Translations under genes and position numbers: made by a program
In this document: in pieces, positions 27,099-35,436 of the stretch
How the letters are laid out: the number at the start of each line of letters is the position of its first letter
How positions within the stretch are numbered: the stretch's first letter is position 1
Notes under the pieces: model-generated
Told to the model about the DNA's origin: nothing
Seen by the model: the letters and a program-made list of their open reading frames with translations, nothing else
Databases searched by the model: none
Origin: VXOI01 sp965197575
Lineage (GTDB): Bacteria; Chloroflexota; Dehalococcoidia; Lucifugimonadales; UBA3495
Length of the DNA stretch: 64,000 nucleotides
NCBI GenBank assembly: GCA_965197575.1
Contig: OZ240214.1
Location: 3,596,001-3,660,000 of the forward strand
Reading direction: 5' to 3'

Positions 27099-27474
27099 AT
27101 CCCACCAACCTCAAAAGAAAAGAGACGCACCCGCCGGGGTACGTCCCTCAAGCCTGGCAGTCCGGCCAATCGCCGGCCACACCACCACGCTAATCGAGTC
27201 TATGAAGCCGCTTTCGGGAATGTCAACGCCCCCCTGTCACAAGGCAGGGCCTTTTCATTGCCCGCCCAGGGCAGCCACAAGGACTGCCTTTATGATTGGG
27301 GGCGGGTGTAGGTAGGGGCACCCTCGTGGTTGCCCAACGGGTTCGGCTATTCGTCCGCCGAAAATGAAAAGGCCCAGGATAAGCCAGTCTTGACAGCCCA
27401 AAGGGCGGGGCATACTTTATGACGCAGGACTGCTTCCCTTTGGCGAAATTTCGATTATCAGGTGACGCTTAATT
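27099..27474. other. Intergenic region between prophage remnant and selenoprotein gene
   Basis: No gene is visible. It holds a 13-bp inverted repeat (GGGCCTTTTCATT at 27247-27259 and its complement at 27363-27375). Inside it is a small hairpin (GGGGCACCC-TCGT-GGTTGCCC near 27316-27336) of a type that recurs at 46756. Confidence 0.5.
27247..27375. repeat. 13-bp inverted repeat enclosing about 100 bp
   Basis: The arms GGGCCTTTTCATT and AATGAAAAGGCCC are perfect. The enclosed segment is GC-rich and can form internal hairpins. It could be a small non-autonomous element or a structured RNA. Confidence 0.55.
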
Positions 27475-28674
27475 ATGCCCAGGCTTGAGTTGCTCAGTGA
27501 AGTGCAGCGGAAGATGCTGCAAATGTTCCCTTGTTTCGACCATGACGATTCCCCTTGGACTCCCATGCGCAAGCCGCTGTCGGAGAGCCGGGTGGCTCTT
27601 GTAACCTCGGCAGGGTTGCACCTGCGGGACGACGCGCCGTTCATCACCGACCACAAGGGCGGCGGCGACACTTCCTACCGGGTGATTCCGCGGGATACGG
27701 CGGCGGCCGACATCATTCAGAGCCACGTCAGCATCGGCTTCGACCACACCAGCATCTACCGCGACATCAACGTCACCTTCCCCATGGACCGGCTGCGGGA
27801 GCTGAAAGACCGGGGAGTGATCGGCTCGCTGGCCGACAACTACTACTCCTTCATGGGCGCGCTTCGGGATGCTTCGGGCATCGTCGAGCAGACCGGGCCG
27901 GAGGTGGCGCAGCGGCTGGTTGACGAAGGCGTGGACGTCGCGCTGCTGACCCCCACTTGACCCCTCTGCACGCACGCGGTCAGCGTGCTTGCCCGTTGCT
28001 TCGAGGAAGCGGGAATCAGCACCACCGGGATCGCCTTCGTGCGGGAACACGCCGAGCGGGTGAGGCCGTCGAGAATGCTGTGGGTGCCCTTCAACTTCGG
28101 CAACGCGCTGGGCCGCCCCGGCGACCCGGAACTGCAACATCAGGTGCTGAAGGCCGCCCTCGACTTGCTGGCCCAAGAGGGAGGGCCGGTCCTGGAAGAC
28201 TTCCCGGACGCCGACGCTCCCGAGCCGCTGCTCCAGGCGTCGGCGACGGAAAACTCCGGCCAGGCCGAGGGCTTGAACGCCGCCGACGAGGTGACCGCCC
28301 TCCGTCCCTACTACGAACGGTGGCTGGAGAGGCAGGACGGCCGCACCGCCGTGGGCGTCAGCCGGGTGCCGCAACGGCGGTTCCGGGGCGTCATACGCTT
28401 CCTGGAAGCCTACAGCCAAGGCGAGGATACCGACACGCCGGAGCGCCCGCCCGAAGTCACCGTGCCGCAGTTCATACGGTACTGCGTGGACGACCTCAAG
28501 GCGTTCTGCTACGAGGCCCGGATGGAGCAGCAACCCCATGCCACCGACGCCGCGTTGCACGAATGGTTCTGGGGCGGCACCGCCGTCGGCAAGCTGGTGG
28601 TGCAGGTGGCCGACTTCATGAAGGAGTCGGAAGACCCGGCGGTAAAGGCCATCCCCTACGGCCTGGCCCGGTAG
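27475..28674 (+). CDS. GrdB-like reductase, selenoprotein with in-frame UGA (Sec162)
   Basis: This is read as one 399-residue protein. The TGA at 27958-27960 is in frame, and the homology pattern continues across it: VDVALLTPT-U-PLCTHAVSVL, then ARCFEEAGISTTGIAFVREH. The family is the glycine/sarcosine/betaine reductase selenoprotein B-like group, whose redox centre is UxxC (here U162-P-L-C165) or CxxC. The N-terminal half includes YRVIPRDT and GFDHTSIYRDINVTFPMDRL. A GCACGC/GCGTGC hairpin with GGTCA loop follows the UGA by 11 nt. The start at 27475 has AGGTGA upstream. The downstream selenate-type transporter supports selenium use. The substrate is unknown, probably a redox reaction on a small molecule. 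Confidence 0.85.
27961..27996 (+). promoter_or_regulatory. SECIS-like hairpin for UGA decoding
   Basis: Stem GCACGC (27972-27977) and GCGTGC (27983-27988) closes a GGTCA loop, 11 nt after the UGA. Bacterial SECIS elements lie just downstream of the UGA and expose a GGUC-type loop to SelB, as in E. coli fdhF. Position, stem and loop all fit. Confidence 0.75.
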
Positions 28675-28689
28675 GGAACGGGGTTTAAC

Positions 28690-28735
28690 CGCAGAGAGCA
28701 CGGAGTTTTTAGGCTTTTCCGCGCTCTCTGCGCCC
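28690..28735. repeat. Intergenic hairpin of the CAGAGAG type
   Basis: CGCAGAGAGCACGGAG and its imperfect complement CCGCGCTCTCTGCG form a long hairpin after the selenoprotein stop. It resembles the intergenic hairpins at 48937 and 49592. It may act as a bidirectional terminator. Confidence 0.5.
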
Positions 28736-28757
28736 TCAGTGGCGAATCTGCATCGAA

Positions 28758-28786
28758 TTGACAAAACCCCGGTGTATTCCTAGACT
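28758..28786 (+). promoter_or_regulatory. Promoter of the selenate-type transporter operon
   Basis: TTGACA (28758-28763), 17-bp spacer, TAGACT (28781-28786). The start would be near 28793, leaving a leader of about 245 nt before the lipoprotein gene, long enough for post-transcriptional control. No known riboswitch was recognised in the leader. Confidence 0.65.
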
Positions 28787-29037
28787 GCTGGCATGGCGCT
28801 TCCGCTTACATACTTGCGTTTACCTCTGACCATCGGCTTTACTTGAGGCGGCGACCGCGGGGCCTGGAACGGCTGGCGGTCCCACCGGGTTGCTTCTTCC
28901 CTGCTCTAGCGGCTGACTAGAGCTTCCCCGACAGACCTCCCGCCTTTCCTCCCCAAGGTATTCCGTTGGAGTACCATGTCCCGTTTCGGGGGCATACTCC
29001 GTGCGCCAATCGGGTAATTTCGGCGGGAATTCTGACT

Positions 29038-29949
29038 TTGTCTCGTAATCTCTTTGGCTTCAAACCGGTCCTTCTTCTGTTGCTTTTGACGGCCCTGGCG
29101 TTGCCGCTGGCGCTGGCAGGCTGCGGCTCCGGCGGCGCCGACCTTCCGGCGCTCAAGGTCGGCGGCATTCCCGATCAGGACACCGCCCGCCTGGCCCGGC
29201 GGTACCAAGGGTTCGCTGACTACCTCTCCCAAGAGTTGGGCGTCACGGTCGAGTACGTGCCCAGCGTGGACTACGCCGCGGTGGTCACGGCCTTCACTCA
29301 GGACGAATTGCAGATGGCCTTCTTCGGCGGGTTGACCGGCGTTCAGGCCCGCCTGCGCAACCCCGGCGCCCTCGCCATCGCGCAACGGGAGCACGACGCG
29401 GTGTTTCACTCCAAGTTCATCGTGCGGGCCGACCTGGACATCAACTCGCTGGAGGAACTGGCCACCCATGCCTCCGGCCTGACCATCACCTTCGGCAGCG
29501 AGAGCTCCACGTCGGGCCACCTGATGCCCCGCCACTTCCTGACCGAGGCCGGGATCGATCCCGATAGCGGCTTCCGCAGTGTGCCCAACTTCTCCGGGTC
29601 GCACGACCTGACTTGGTCGCTGGTGCAGAGCGGTTCCTTCGATGTGGGCGCGCTGAACGAGGACGTTTGGGACCGGGCGGTGCGGGAAGGCAAGGCGGAC
29701 CCGGCCAAGGTGCGGGAGTTCTACACCACCCCGGACTATTTCGACTACAACTGGACCGTCCGGGCCGAGCTTGACGACGTGTACGGCGCGGACTTCACCG
29801 GCAAGATTCAGGAGGCCCTGTTGAAGCTGAACGTCGAGGAGCACGGCGAGATCCTGGAGCTTTTCAGCACGGAAAAGTTCATCGCCACCAATAACGGCAA
29901 CTACCAGGCCATCGAGGACGTGGCCCGCGGATTGGGGTTGGTCCAGTGA
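29038..29949 (+). CDS. PhnD-like lipoprotein, putative selenate ABC transporter binding protein
   Basis: The 303-residue lipoprotein has a hydrophobic signal and LALAGC lipobox (Cys29). It belongs to the PhnD-like family annotated as putative selenate binding proteins: LPALKVGGIPDQDTARL, DYLSQELGVTVEYVPSVDYA, MAFFGGLTGVQARL, TFGSESSTSGHLMPRHFL, YFDYNWTVRAEL and a C-terminal NYQAIEDVARGLGL. The start is uncertain; TTG 29038 gives a normal signal, while an in-frame ATG at 28966 adds an odd leader. It is first in a four-gene operon and overlaps the ATPase by four bases. The selenium assignment rests on subfamily features and on the adjacent selenoprotein; phosphonate or phosphite are alternatives. 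Confidence 0.8.
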   Translation: MSRNLFGFKPVLLLLLLTALALPLALAGCGSGGADLPALKVGGIPDQDTARLARRYQGFADYLSQELGVTVEYVPSVDYAAVVTAFTQDELQMAFFGGLTGVQARLRNPGALAIAQREHDAVFHSKFIVRADLDINSLEELATHASGLTITFGSESSTSGHLMPRHFLTEAGIDPDSGFRSVPNFSGSHDLTWSLVQSGSFDVGALNEDVWDRAVREGKADPAKVREFYTTPDYFDYNWTVRAELDDVYGADFTGKIQEALLKLNVEEHGEILELFSTEKFIATNNGNYQAIEDVARGLGLVQ

Positions 29950-30737
29950 CGGCAAACGGCGCGAAAGCGGGCCCGCTGGTGGTGGCCAGGGACGTGTCCA
30001 AAAGCTATCCGCGGGCGACGGCCCTTGCGCCCACCAGCATCACCGTCGAGCCGGGCGAGACCGTGGCGCTGGCCGGCCCCAGCGGCAGCGGCAAGACGAC
30101 TCTGCTGAACCTGCTGGCGGGTCTGGTTCCACCCGACACCGGAGAGGTCGTCATCGGCGGGCGCTCCTTGTCGCAGCTCAAGCCAGGCCGGGAGTTGGCC
30201 CGGCTGGTGGGGCTGATCCATCAGCAATACGACCTGGTGCCCCAGTTGCCGGTGATTCACAACGTGCTGGCCGGGCGTTTGGGCCAGTGGGGCTTGGTGC
30301 AGTCGGTGTTGTCACTGGTCTGGGCGCAGGACCGGCAAGAAACCCTCGACATCCTGGGCCGGTTGGGCATCGCCGACAAGATCAACGAGCGCACCTCCCA
30401 CCTGTCCGGCGGGGAACAGCAACGGGTCGCCATCGCCCGGTTGATGGTGCAGTCGCCGCGGCTGGTGCTGGCCGACGAGCCGGTGGCCTCGCTGGATCCG
30501 GCCCGCGCCGAGGAAATGCTGGCCCTGTTGACCGGCCTGACCGCCGAGAGCGGCAAGACCCTGATCGTAAGCCTCCATTCCCCCCACCTGATCCGGAAAT
30601 ACTGCTCCCGCATCATCGGCCTCAGCCAGGGCCGGCTGGAGTTCGACGTGCCCACCTCGGCGGCAACGGAGCAACTGCTGGACCGGCTGTACGACCTGGA
30701 CCAACTGGCCCCGGAGGTCGTAGCTGAAGCTCCCTAG
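29946..30737 (+). CDS. PhnC-like ABC transporter ATPase
   Basis: The 263-residue ATP-binding subunit has Walker A GPSGSGKTT, Q-loop GLIHQQYDLVP, signature LSGGEQQRVAIARL, Walker B LVLADEP and the switch His in LIVSLHSPHL. It starts at a GTG overlapping the lipoprotein stop (GTGA), showing translational coupling. It energises uptake through the two permeases downstream. Confidence 0.92.
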   Translation: MTANGAKAGPLVVARDVSKSYPRATALAPTSITVEPGETVALAGPSGSGKTTLLNLLAGLVPPDTGEVVIGGRSLSQLKPGRELARLVGLIHQQYDLVPQLPVIHNVLAGRLGQWGLVQSVLSLVWAQDRQETLDILGRLGIADKINERTSHLSGGEQQRVAIARLMVQSPRLVLADEPVASLDPARAEEMLALLTGLTAESGKTLIVSLHSPHLIRKYCSRIIGLSQGRLEFDVPTSAATEQLLDRLYDLDQLAPEVVAEAP

Positions 30738-30759
30738 TCGTATTTGGGAGAGCAGCCGG

Positions 30760-31521
30760 TTGCTCACGTTCCTGCTGGCGGCGGCTTTCGTCTGGAGCCT
30801 GACCGGCATCGACTGGAACGGCCCTTGGGTGCATACCGGGGGCGGCGGGGCGGCCCTGAACTTCCTGTTGGCCCTGTTTCCGCCGGACCTGTCGCCGGAC
30901 TTCCTGGCCATCGCGGTCAAGGCGGCGTGGCACACGCTGGCCTACTCCGTGGCCGGCCTGACGGTGGCCCTGCTCATCGGGTTTCCATTGGGGGTGATCG
31001 CCTCCGGGGTTGTGTTCTCCGATTCCTCGGGGCTACGCGGGCCGATGATGACGGTGAGCCGTCTCCTGCTGGGCGGGATGCGAGCGGTACACGAGCTGGT
31101 ATGGGCGGTGCTATTGGTCAGCGCCATCGGGCTGTCCCCGATGGCCGCCATCATTGCCTTGGGCCTGCCCTACGGGGGAATTCTAGGGCGCGTCTACGCC
31201 GACCAGCTTCAGGACGTGCCGCCCGAGCCGCTGCGAGCGTTGCGGACGGCCGGGGCGTCGCCGGTGCGGTTGTTGTTCTACGGCTACCTGCCCATGGCCC
31301 TGCCCGATCTGTTGGGGTACACCTTCTACCGCTTCGAGTGCGCCGTCCGGGCGGCGGCGATAATGAGCTTTGTCGGCATTCAGGGCTTGGGCTACCAAAT
31401 ACACCTGTCGCTGCACGACCTGCTCTTCGATCAAGTGTGGACGCTGCTGTTGCTGATGGTCGCCATCATCGTGGCCGTCGACCTTTGGAGCAGCCGGGTG
31501 CGCCGGAGTTTGGTGTCGTGA
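30760..31521 (+). CDS. PhnE-like permease 1
   Basis: The 253-residue membrane protein has about six hydrophobic segments and the ABC permease EAA-type loop (EPLRALRTAGASPVRLLFYG). The start is uncertain: TTG 30760 is used here, but CTG 30724 has a well-placed GGAGGT and would overlap the ATPase gene. It ends in a GTG-overlap with the second permease. It forms a heterodimeric channel with permease 2. Confidence 0.88.
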   Translation: MLTFLLAAAFVWSLTGIDWNGPWVHTGGGGAALNFLLALFPPDLSPDFLAIAVKAAWHTLAYSVAGLTVALLIGFPLGVIASGVVFSDSSGLRGPMMTVSRLLLGGMRAVHELVWAVLLVSAIGLSPMAAIIALGLPYGGILGRVYADQLQDVPPEPLRALRTAGASPVRLLFYGYLPMALPDLLGYTFYRFECAVRAAAIMSFVGIQGLGYQIHLSLHDLLFDQVWTLLLLMVAIIVAVDLWSSRVRRSLVS

Positions 31522-32399
31522 TCCGGGCCGGGGAAGTGGTGCGGGCCTACCGCCAACGTCGTCGGCCCCTAACCTTCGCGAGGGCGTCGCTGTACGGGTT
31601 CCTGGCGCTGGTGGCCGCGTCTTGGGGGTTCATTCTGCTGGATGGGGACAGCGGCCTCGCCAGCCTGTTCACCGTCAAGACCTGGAGCAACGCCGGGAGC
31701 TTCGTGGCGGAGTTGCTGGGGACGAACTCTTCCGGCGCCCCGGCTTTCCTCCAACCGGGACGATGGCTGGAGACCGGGAAGCTGGCCTACAACACCCTGG
31801 CGATGAGCGTGCTGGCCATCAGCTTCGCCGGAATCGGGGCGCTGCTCACCATGCTTCCGGCGGCCCGCAACGTGAGCAGCGGCGAGTTGGGCGGCGCGCC
31901 GTCGCGTCCGGGGCTCATGCTGTACTTCTTGGTGCGGGTGGTGTTCACCCTGACTCGTGGGGTGCCGGAGCTGGTGTGGGCCATGATAATCGTTTTCTTC
32001 CTGTCGCCGGGCGTCCTGTTGGGGGCCATCGCCTTGGGCATCCACAACTACGGGATCGTGGGCCGGTTGACTGCCGAGGTCGTGGAAAACCTGGACCCGG
32101 CCCCGGCGCGGGCGTTGCGGGCCGCCGGAGCCAACAACATGCAGATGTTCCTGTATGGTATCCTGCCAAGGGCGTTGCCCCAGTTCACCACTTACCTGCT
32201 CTACCGCTGGGAGGTGGTCATACGCACCACGGTGGTGGTGGGTTTCGTCAGCGCCGGTGGCTTGGGGCGGGAGTTCCGCCTGAGCCTGAGCTTCTTCCAC
32301 TTCAGCGACGTGTTCCTGATCATCCTGTGGTACCTTCTGCTGGTCATCGGGGTGGACCTGCTGAGCGCTTGGCTGCGGCGGCGGGTCAGGCTGGAGTGA
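31518..32399 (+). CDS. PhnE-like permease 2
   Basis: The 293-residue permease starts at GTG 31518, inside the stop of permease 1. Hydrophobic segments and an EAA loop (PARALRAAGANNMQMFLYGI) are clear. It is longer at the N-terminus than permease 1, with a periplasmic segment around residues 45-75. It completes the transporter. A VOC gene follows after 43 bp. Confidence 0.9.
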   Translation: MIRAGEVVRAYRQRRRPLTFARASLYGFLALVAASWGFILLDGDSGLASLFTVKTWSNAGSFVAELLGTNSSGAPAFLQPGRWLETGKLAYNTLAMSVLAISFAGIGALLTMLPAARNVSSGELGGAPSRPGLMLYFLVRVVFTLTRGVPELVWAMIIVFFLSPGVLLGAIALGIHNYGIVGRLTAEVVENLDPAPARALRAAGANNMQMFLYGILPRALPQFTTYLLYRWEVVIRTTVVVGFVSAGGLGREFRLSLSFFHFSDVFLIILWYLLLVIGVDLLSAWLRRRVRLE

Positions 32400-32442
32400 A
32401 CGCAAACGCCGAGATACTTTTGATATGCCGGAGGGCAACAAC

Positions 32443-32832
32443 ATGGTCAGCTATTCCTATGACCACATCCACCTGCGCAGCATGGAGCCGATCGAGACGG
32501 CCCGCTACTTCGAGCAGATGTTCGGGGCCAAGATACTGGAGTCGGTGCAGTCCGACGGGCAGCCGAGGGTCGACATTGACATTAACGGCCTGATCATTTT
32601 TATTGCCCGCGCCAGCGCGGAAACCCCGGCCGGGCCGGTCGATCCGCACCTGGGGCTGGACCACTTCGGGCTGCGCGTGGACGATCTGGACGCGGCTGCG
32701 GCCGACCTCAAGGGGAAGGGCGCCGTGTTCTCCACCGAGCCGCACCAGCTCCGGCCGGGGCTTAAGATCGCCTTCGTCCGCGCTCCCGGCGACGTGCGAA
32801 TCGAGCTGCTGGAGCGCGCCGGGCACGAGTAG
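32443..32832 (+). CDS. VOC family protein (glyoxalase-like)
   Basis: The 129-residue single VOC module has YDHIHLRSMEP with the first metal His, ARYFEQMFGAKI, LGLDHFGLRVDDLD with the second His, and IAFVRAPGDVRIELLER with the metal Glu. The start at 32443 has GGAGG eight bases upstream; ATG 32425 is the alternative. Substrate is unknown. It may be co-transcribed with the transporter. Confidence 0.85.
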   Translation: MVSYSYDHIHLRSMEPIETARYFEQMFGAKILESVQSDGQPRVDIDINGLIIFIARASAETPAGPVDPHLGLDHFGLRVDDLDAAAADLKGKGAVFSTEPHQLRPGLKIAFVRAPGDVRIELLERAGHE

Positions 32833-32836
32833 GGAC

Positions 32837-33583
32837 TTGGGAGCCACCTGCCCGAGCTGTGAGCGCCCTGTCGCTGCCGGGGCGTTCTATTGCACCGAAT
32901 GCGGCGTGAGACTGCCGGACCGCTGCCAGACCTGCAACACTCTCAATCCCCCCGGCAGCCGCTTCTGCCGCGAGTGCGGAGCGAGCTTGGCCGCGGGCGC
33001 AACCGGTCCCGGAACGGCCAACGTCGCGCCGTCGGCTGAGGTCTCGTCGGGCCCTGCGGAGTGTCCCCGCTGCCGTAATCTGAACGAACCGGGCGCTGCT
33101 TACTGCTATGCCTGCGGGCTGCCCTTTGACGAAGCGAGGGTGCCCGTCGGGGCGTTGTTCCCAGCCGGGAGACCCGCCGGTTTCTGGATTCGGGTGGCGG
33201 CCGCGTTGATCGACGGCATCGTATTGATGGCTGCCCAGTTGGTGTTGATTGCCCTGTGGCCTGGGATTTCCTTGTCCGAATACTTCGTTTCGGAGGAGGC
33301 AACCTGGACCGCGCTTGACTGGATTGTTCTTGCAGGCAACGCCCTCTACCACACTCTCGGCGTGTCGATTTGGGCGACGACCGTCGGAAAGCGGGTCATG
33401 GGCATCCACGTGCTGAGGCCGGACGGTTCTAAAGCAGGTCCGGGGAGAGCTTTTGCCCGGTATCTGGCCAATGCGCTATCGGCGCTGTTGCTATTTGCAG
33501 GTTACTTGATGGTCGCCATCAGGCGCGACAAACGGGCGCTGCATGACCTGATCTGCGATACCGTAGTAGTCCACAGGCGGTGA
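32837..33583 (+). CDS. RDD membrane protein with N-terminal zinc ribbons
   Basis: The start is TTG 32837, four bases after the VOC stop. Three double-cysteine zinc ribbons come first (CPSCERPVAAGAFYCTECG, CQTCNTLNPPGSRFCRECG, CPRCRNLNEPGAAYCYACG). An RDD domain with three membrane segments follows (AGFWIRVAAALIDGIVLMAA, TTVGKRVMGIHVL, RYLANALSALLLFAGY). Such proteins are inner-membrane proteins of unclear role. The next gene, PrsW-like, carries similar ribbons at its other end, suggesting a shared function. Confidence 0.82.
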   Translation: MGATCPSCERPVAAGAFYCTECGVRLPDRCQTCNTLNPPGSRFCRECGASLAAGATGPGTANVAPSAEVSSGPAECPRCRNLNEPGAAYCYACGLPFDEARVPVGALFPAGRPAGFWIRVAAALIDGIVLMAAQLVLIALWPGISLSEYFVSEEATWTALDWIVLAGNALYHTLGVSIWATTVGKRVMGIHVLRPDGSKAGPGRAFARYLANALSALLLFAGYLMVAIRRDKRALHDLICDTVVVHRR

Positions 33584-33592
33584 GCGAGGACA

Positions 33593-34459
33593 GTGGGCTT
33601 CCTGGTTTTCCCCTTGCTGGCCTTCACGCCGGGAATCTTCTGGCTCTGGTTCTTCGCCAAGCGGCACGTCTACCGGCCAGCCCCGAAACGGCTGATCGCT
33701 CTTACCTTCTTCCTCGGCATGGTTTCCACCATACCGGCGGCCATCATAAACGGGGTTTTCCTCGACGAGAGCCTGCTGGACGACCGCTCGACTACTTTAG
33801 CGTCGGTGGCGGTGGGTATGCTGTTCGTGGTCGGGCCAGCCGAGGAAACGTGCAAGTTCCTGGCGGTCCGGTTGTTCGCCTTCCGCTCCCTGTACTTCGA
33901 CGAACCGTTCGACGGACTAGTGTACGCCGCCGCAGCCAGCCTGGGGTTTGCCTCACTGGAAAACCTTTTCTATATCCTCCAGTTCGGCCCGGAGGTGATG
34001 ATTGGCCGTGCCCCACTCAGCACCTTGGCCCACGTCATCTTCGGCAGTTTCTGGGGTTACGCGCTGGGCAGCCGGGTCCGGAAGGAGTCGGGCGGCGTCA
34101 TAGTAGTGGCAGCCGGGATAGCCGCTGCCGCCGTAGTCCACGGGTTCTTCAACGTCACGCTGTTCGTCTTCCCCTTGGGCGGCCTGCCCTTGGTGGGCGT
34201 GGGCCTTTGGTGGGTGTTGAGCCGGTTCAGTTGGGCGCGGCGGGTCTCTCCGTTCCGCTACAAGCGCAACTATCCCAGGGTGGCCTGCCCCGTCTGTCGA
34301 CAACGCATCAGCATCGTCAACCGTTACTGTAGCTTCTGCGGGGCCTCGGCCGGGCGGCCCTCCGGCGAGCTGTTTTGCAGCCATTGCCGCAACGCCAACC
34401 GGGATGATGCTGGTTTCTGCACCAGGTGCGGCGACCGCTTGGAGCGGTCGTTACGGTGA
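33593..34459 (+). CDS. PrsW family intramembrane metalloprotease with C-terminal zinc ribbons
   Basis: The 288-residue protein has about seven membrane segments. Family motifs are PAEETCKF (EExxK), FASLENLFY (EN) and AHVIFGSFWGYALG (His), which bind the catalytic metal in PrsW. The C-terminus carries two zinc ribbons (CPVCRQRISIVNRYCSFCG, CSHCRNANRDDAGFCTRCG), not present in B. subtilis PrsW. The start is GTG 33593, ten bases after the RDD gene. It may cleave a membrane anti-sigma factor or a similar substrate; none is encoded nearby. Confidence 0.88.
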   Translation: MGFLVFPLLAFTPGIFWLWFFAKRHVYRPAPKRLIALTFFLGMVSTIPAAIINGVFLDESLLDDRSTTLASVAVGMLFVVGPAEETCKFLAVRLFAFRSLYFDEPFDGLVYAAAASLGFASLENLFYILQFGPEVMIGRAPLSTLAHVIFGSFWGYALGSRVRKESGGVIVVAAGIAAAAVVHGFFNVTLFVFPLGGLPLVGVGLWWVLSRFSWARRVSPFRYKRNYPRVACPVCRQRISIVNRYCSFCGASAGRPSGELFCSHCRNANRDDAGFCTRCGDRLERSLR

Positions 34460-34498
34460 GCGACGGGTGAGAGCAAGCGCCAGCCTAATTTTGCCGGG

Positions 34499-35350
34499 CT
34501 AGCTGCGCTCCGCCGGGGCATAGACGGCCTGGGACTCGCTGACCTTCCCTTCCTCCACCAACTTGTCCAGGTGGGTGCGGACGTTGCGGGCGGCGGCGGA
34601 GCGCAGGTTGCGGCGCAGGTTCTTGGGATAGACGGTGGTTACTACGTCATCCACCGATTTCGCGCCTGCGTTCAGAGCGGCGAGGACCTGCTCCTCCCGC
34701 TCCGTGCGGTGGCGGATGTACCACTCGACGCGGGCCGTGCCCCCGCCCGTGACAATATCACCGATGGTCTGACCGTGGCCGGGGCACAGCAGGCTCGGCT
34801 TCAAGCGGGCCAGGGCCTTGAGCGATTCCATGTATTGCTTCAGATTGCGCACGCTGGAGGACGAACTGCCCAGGATGGTGTCGCCGCTGAACACGGCCTT
34901 GTCGGCGGCCAGGTAATACGATACGTGGTCGTCCTCGTGTCCGGGAGTGAAGTAGGCCCGCAGGCCGGCATCCCCGCCGATGGGAACGACCTCCCGCGAC
35001 TTCAGCTTCTCCACCGTCCCGTTGCCCAGTTGGTGAGTCAGCCGAGGCTCCAGCTTTGGATGGCAGCGCACGACGCAACCGAACTGCTCCTGAAGGCGGT
35101 CCAAGCCGCCGACGTGGTCGCCGTGCCCGTGGGTCACCAGAATGGCCGAAATTGGCGGGCGTCCCAACTCGGCATGGTAGTCGAGAATCTGCCTCGTCCA
35201 AGCGCGGTACGGCTCCCCCGAATCGACCATCACCATGCTGTCGCCGGGGTCGCCGACGAAGTAAATCTGGGTGCCGCCGGGGTGCATCGCCCCGAACGTG
35301 CTCTGGTCTTCCTGGATATGGGTGCTGTAGACGTGCGGCGCGATCTGCAT
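34499..35350 (-). CDS. MBL-fold metallohydrolase with C-terminal winged helix
   Basis: The 283-residue protein has the HxHxDH motif in LVTHGHGDHVGG, a later metal His in YFTPGHEDDHVSYY, the bridging Asp in VFSGDTILGS and CPGHGQTI. The last 70 residues (EEQVLAALNAGAKSVDDVV, ARNVRTHLDKLVEEGKV) form a LACTB2-like winged helix. The start at 35350 has GAGGT six bases upstream. It is a hydrolase of thioester, nuclease or lactone type; the exact substrate is unknown. Confidence 0.88.
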   Translation of the reverse strand: MQIAPHVYSTHIQEDQSTFGAMHPGGTQIYFVGDPGDSMVMVDSGEPYRAWTRQILDYHAELGRPPISAILVTHGHGDHVGGLDRLQEQFGCVVRCHPKLEPRLTHQLGNGTVEKLKSREVVPIGGDAGLRAYFTPGHEDDHVSYYLAADKAVFSGDTILGSSSSSVRNLKQYMESLKALARLKPSLLCPGHGQTIGDIVTGGGTARVEWYIRHRTEREEQVLAALNAGAKSVDDVVTTVYPKNLRRNLRSAAARNVRTHLDKLVEEGKVSESQAVYAPAERS

Positions 35351-35436
35351 GTCGGACCTCGGGCCTTTGATGATGGGAGAATAGCGCAAGGAACATGGTA
35401 TCATCTTGGGGATTTTTGGGCAGGTTGAGGACCAGT

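Noticed and set aside
27475..28674. Nonsense-mutated GrdB-like pseudogene
   Set aside because: UGA, a UxxC motif, an adjacent SECIS-like hairpin and uninterrupted homology make selenocysteine decoding more likely.
28787..28965. tRNA-Sec (selC) near the selenoprotein
   Set aside because: I found no long-arm tRNA with a UCA anticodon in this gap.
30744..32399. One 551-residue permease
   Set aside because: The first part is an out-of-frame shadow of permease 1; permease 2 starts at GTG 31518.
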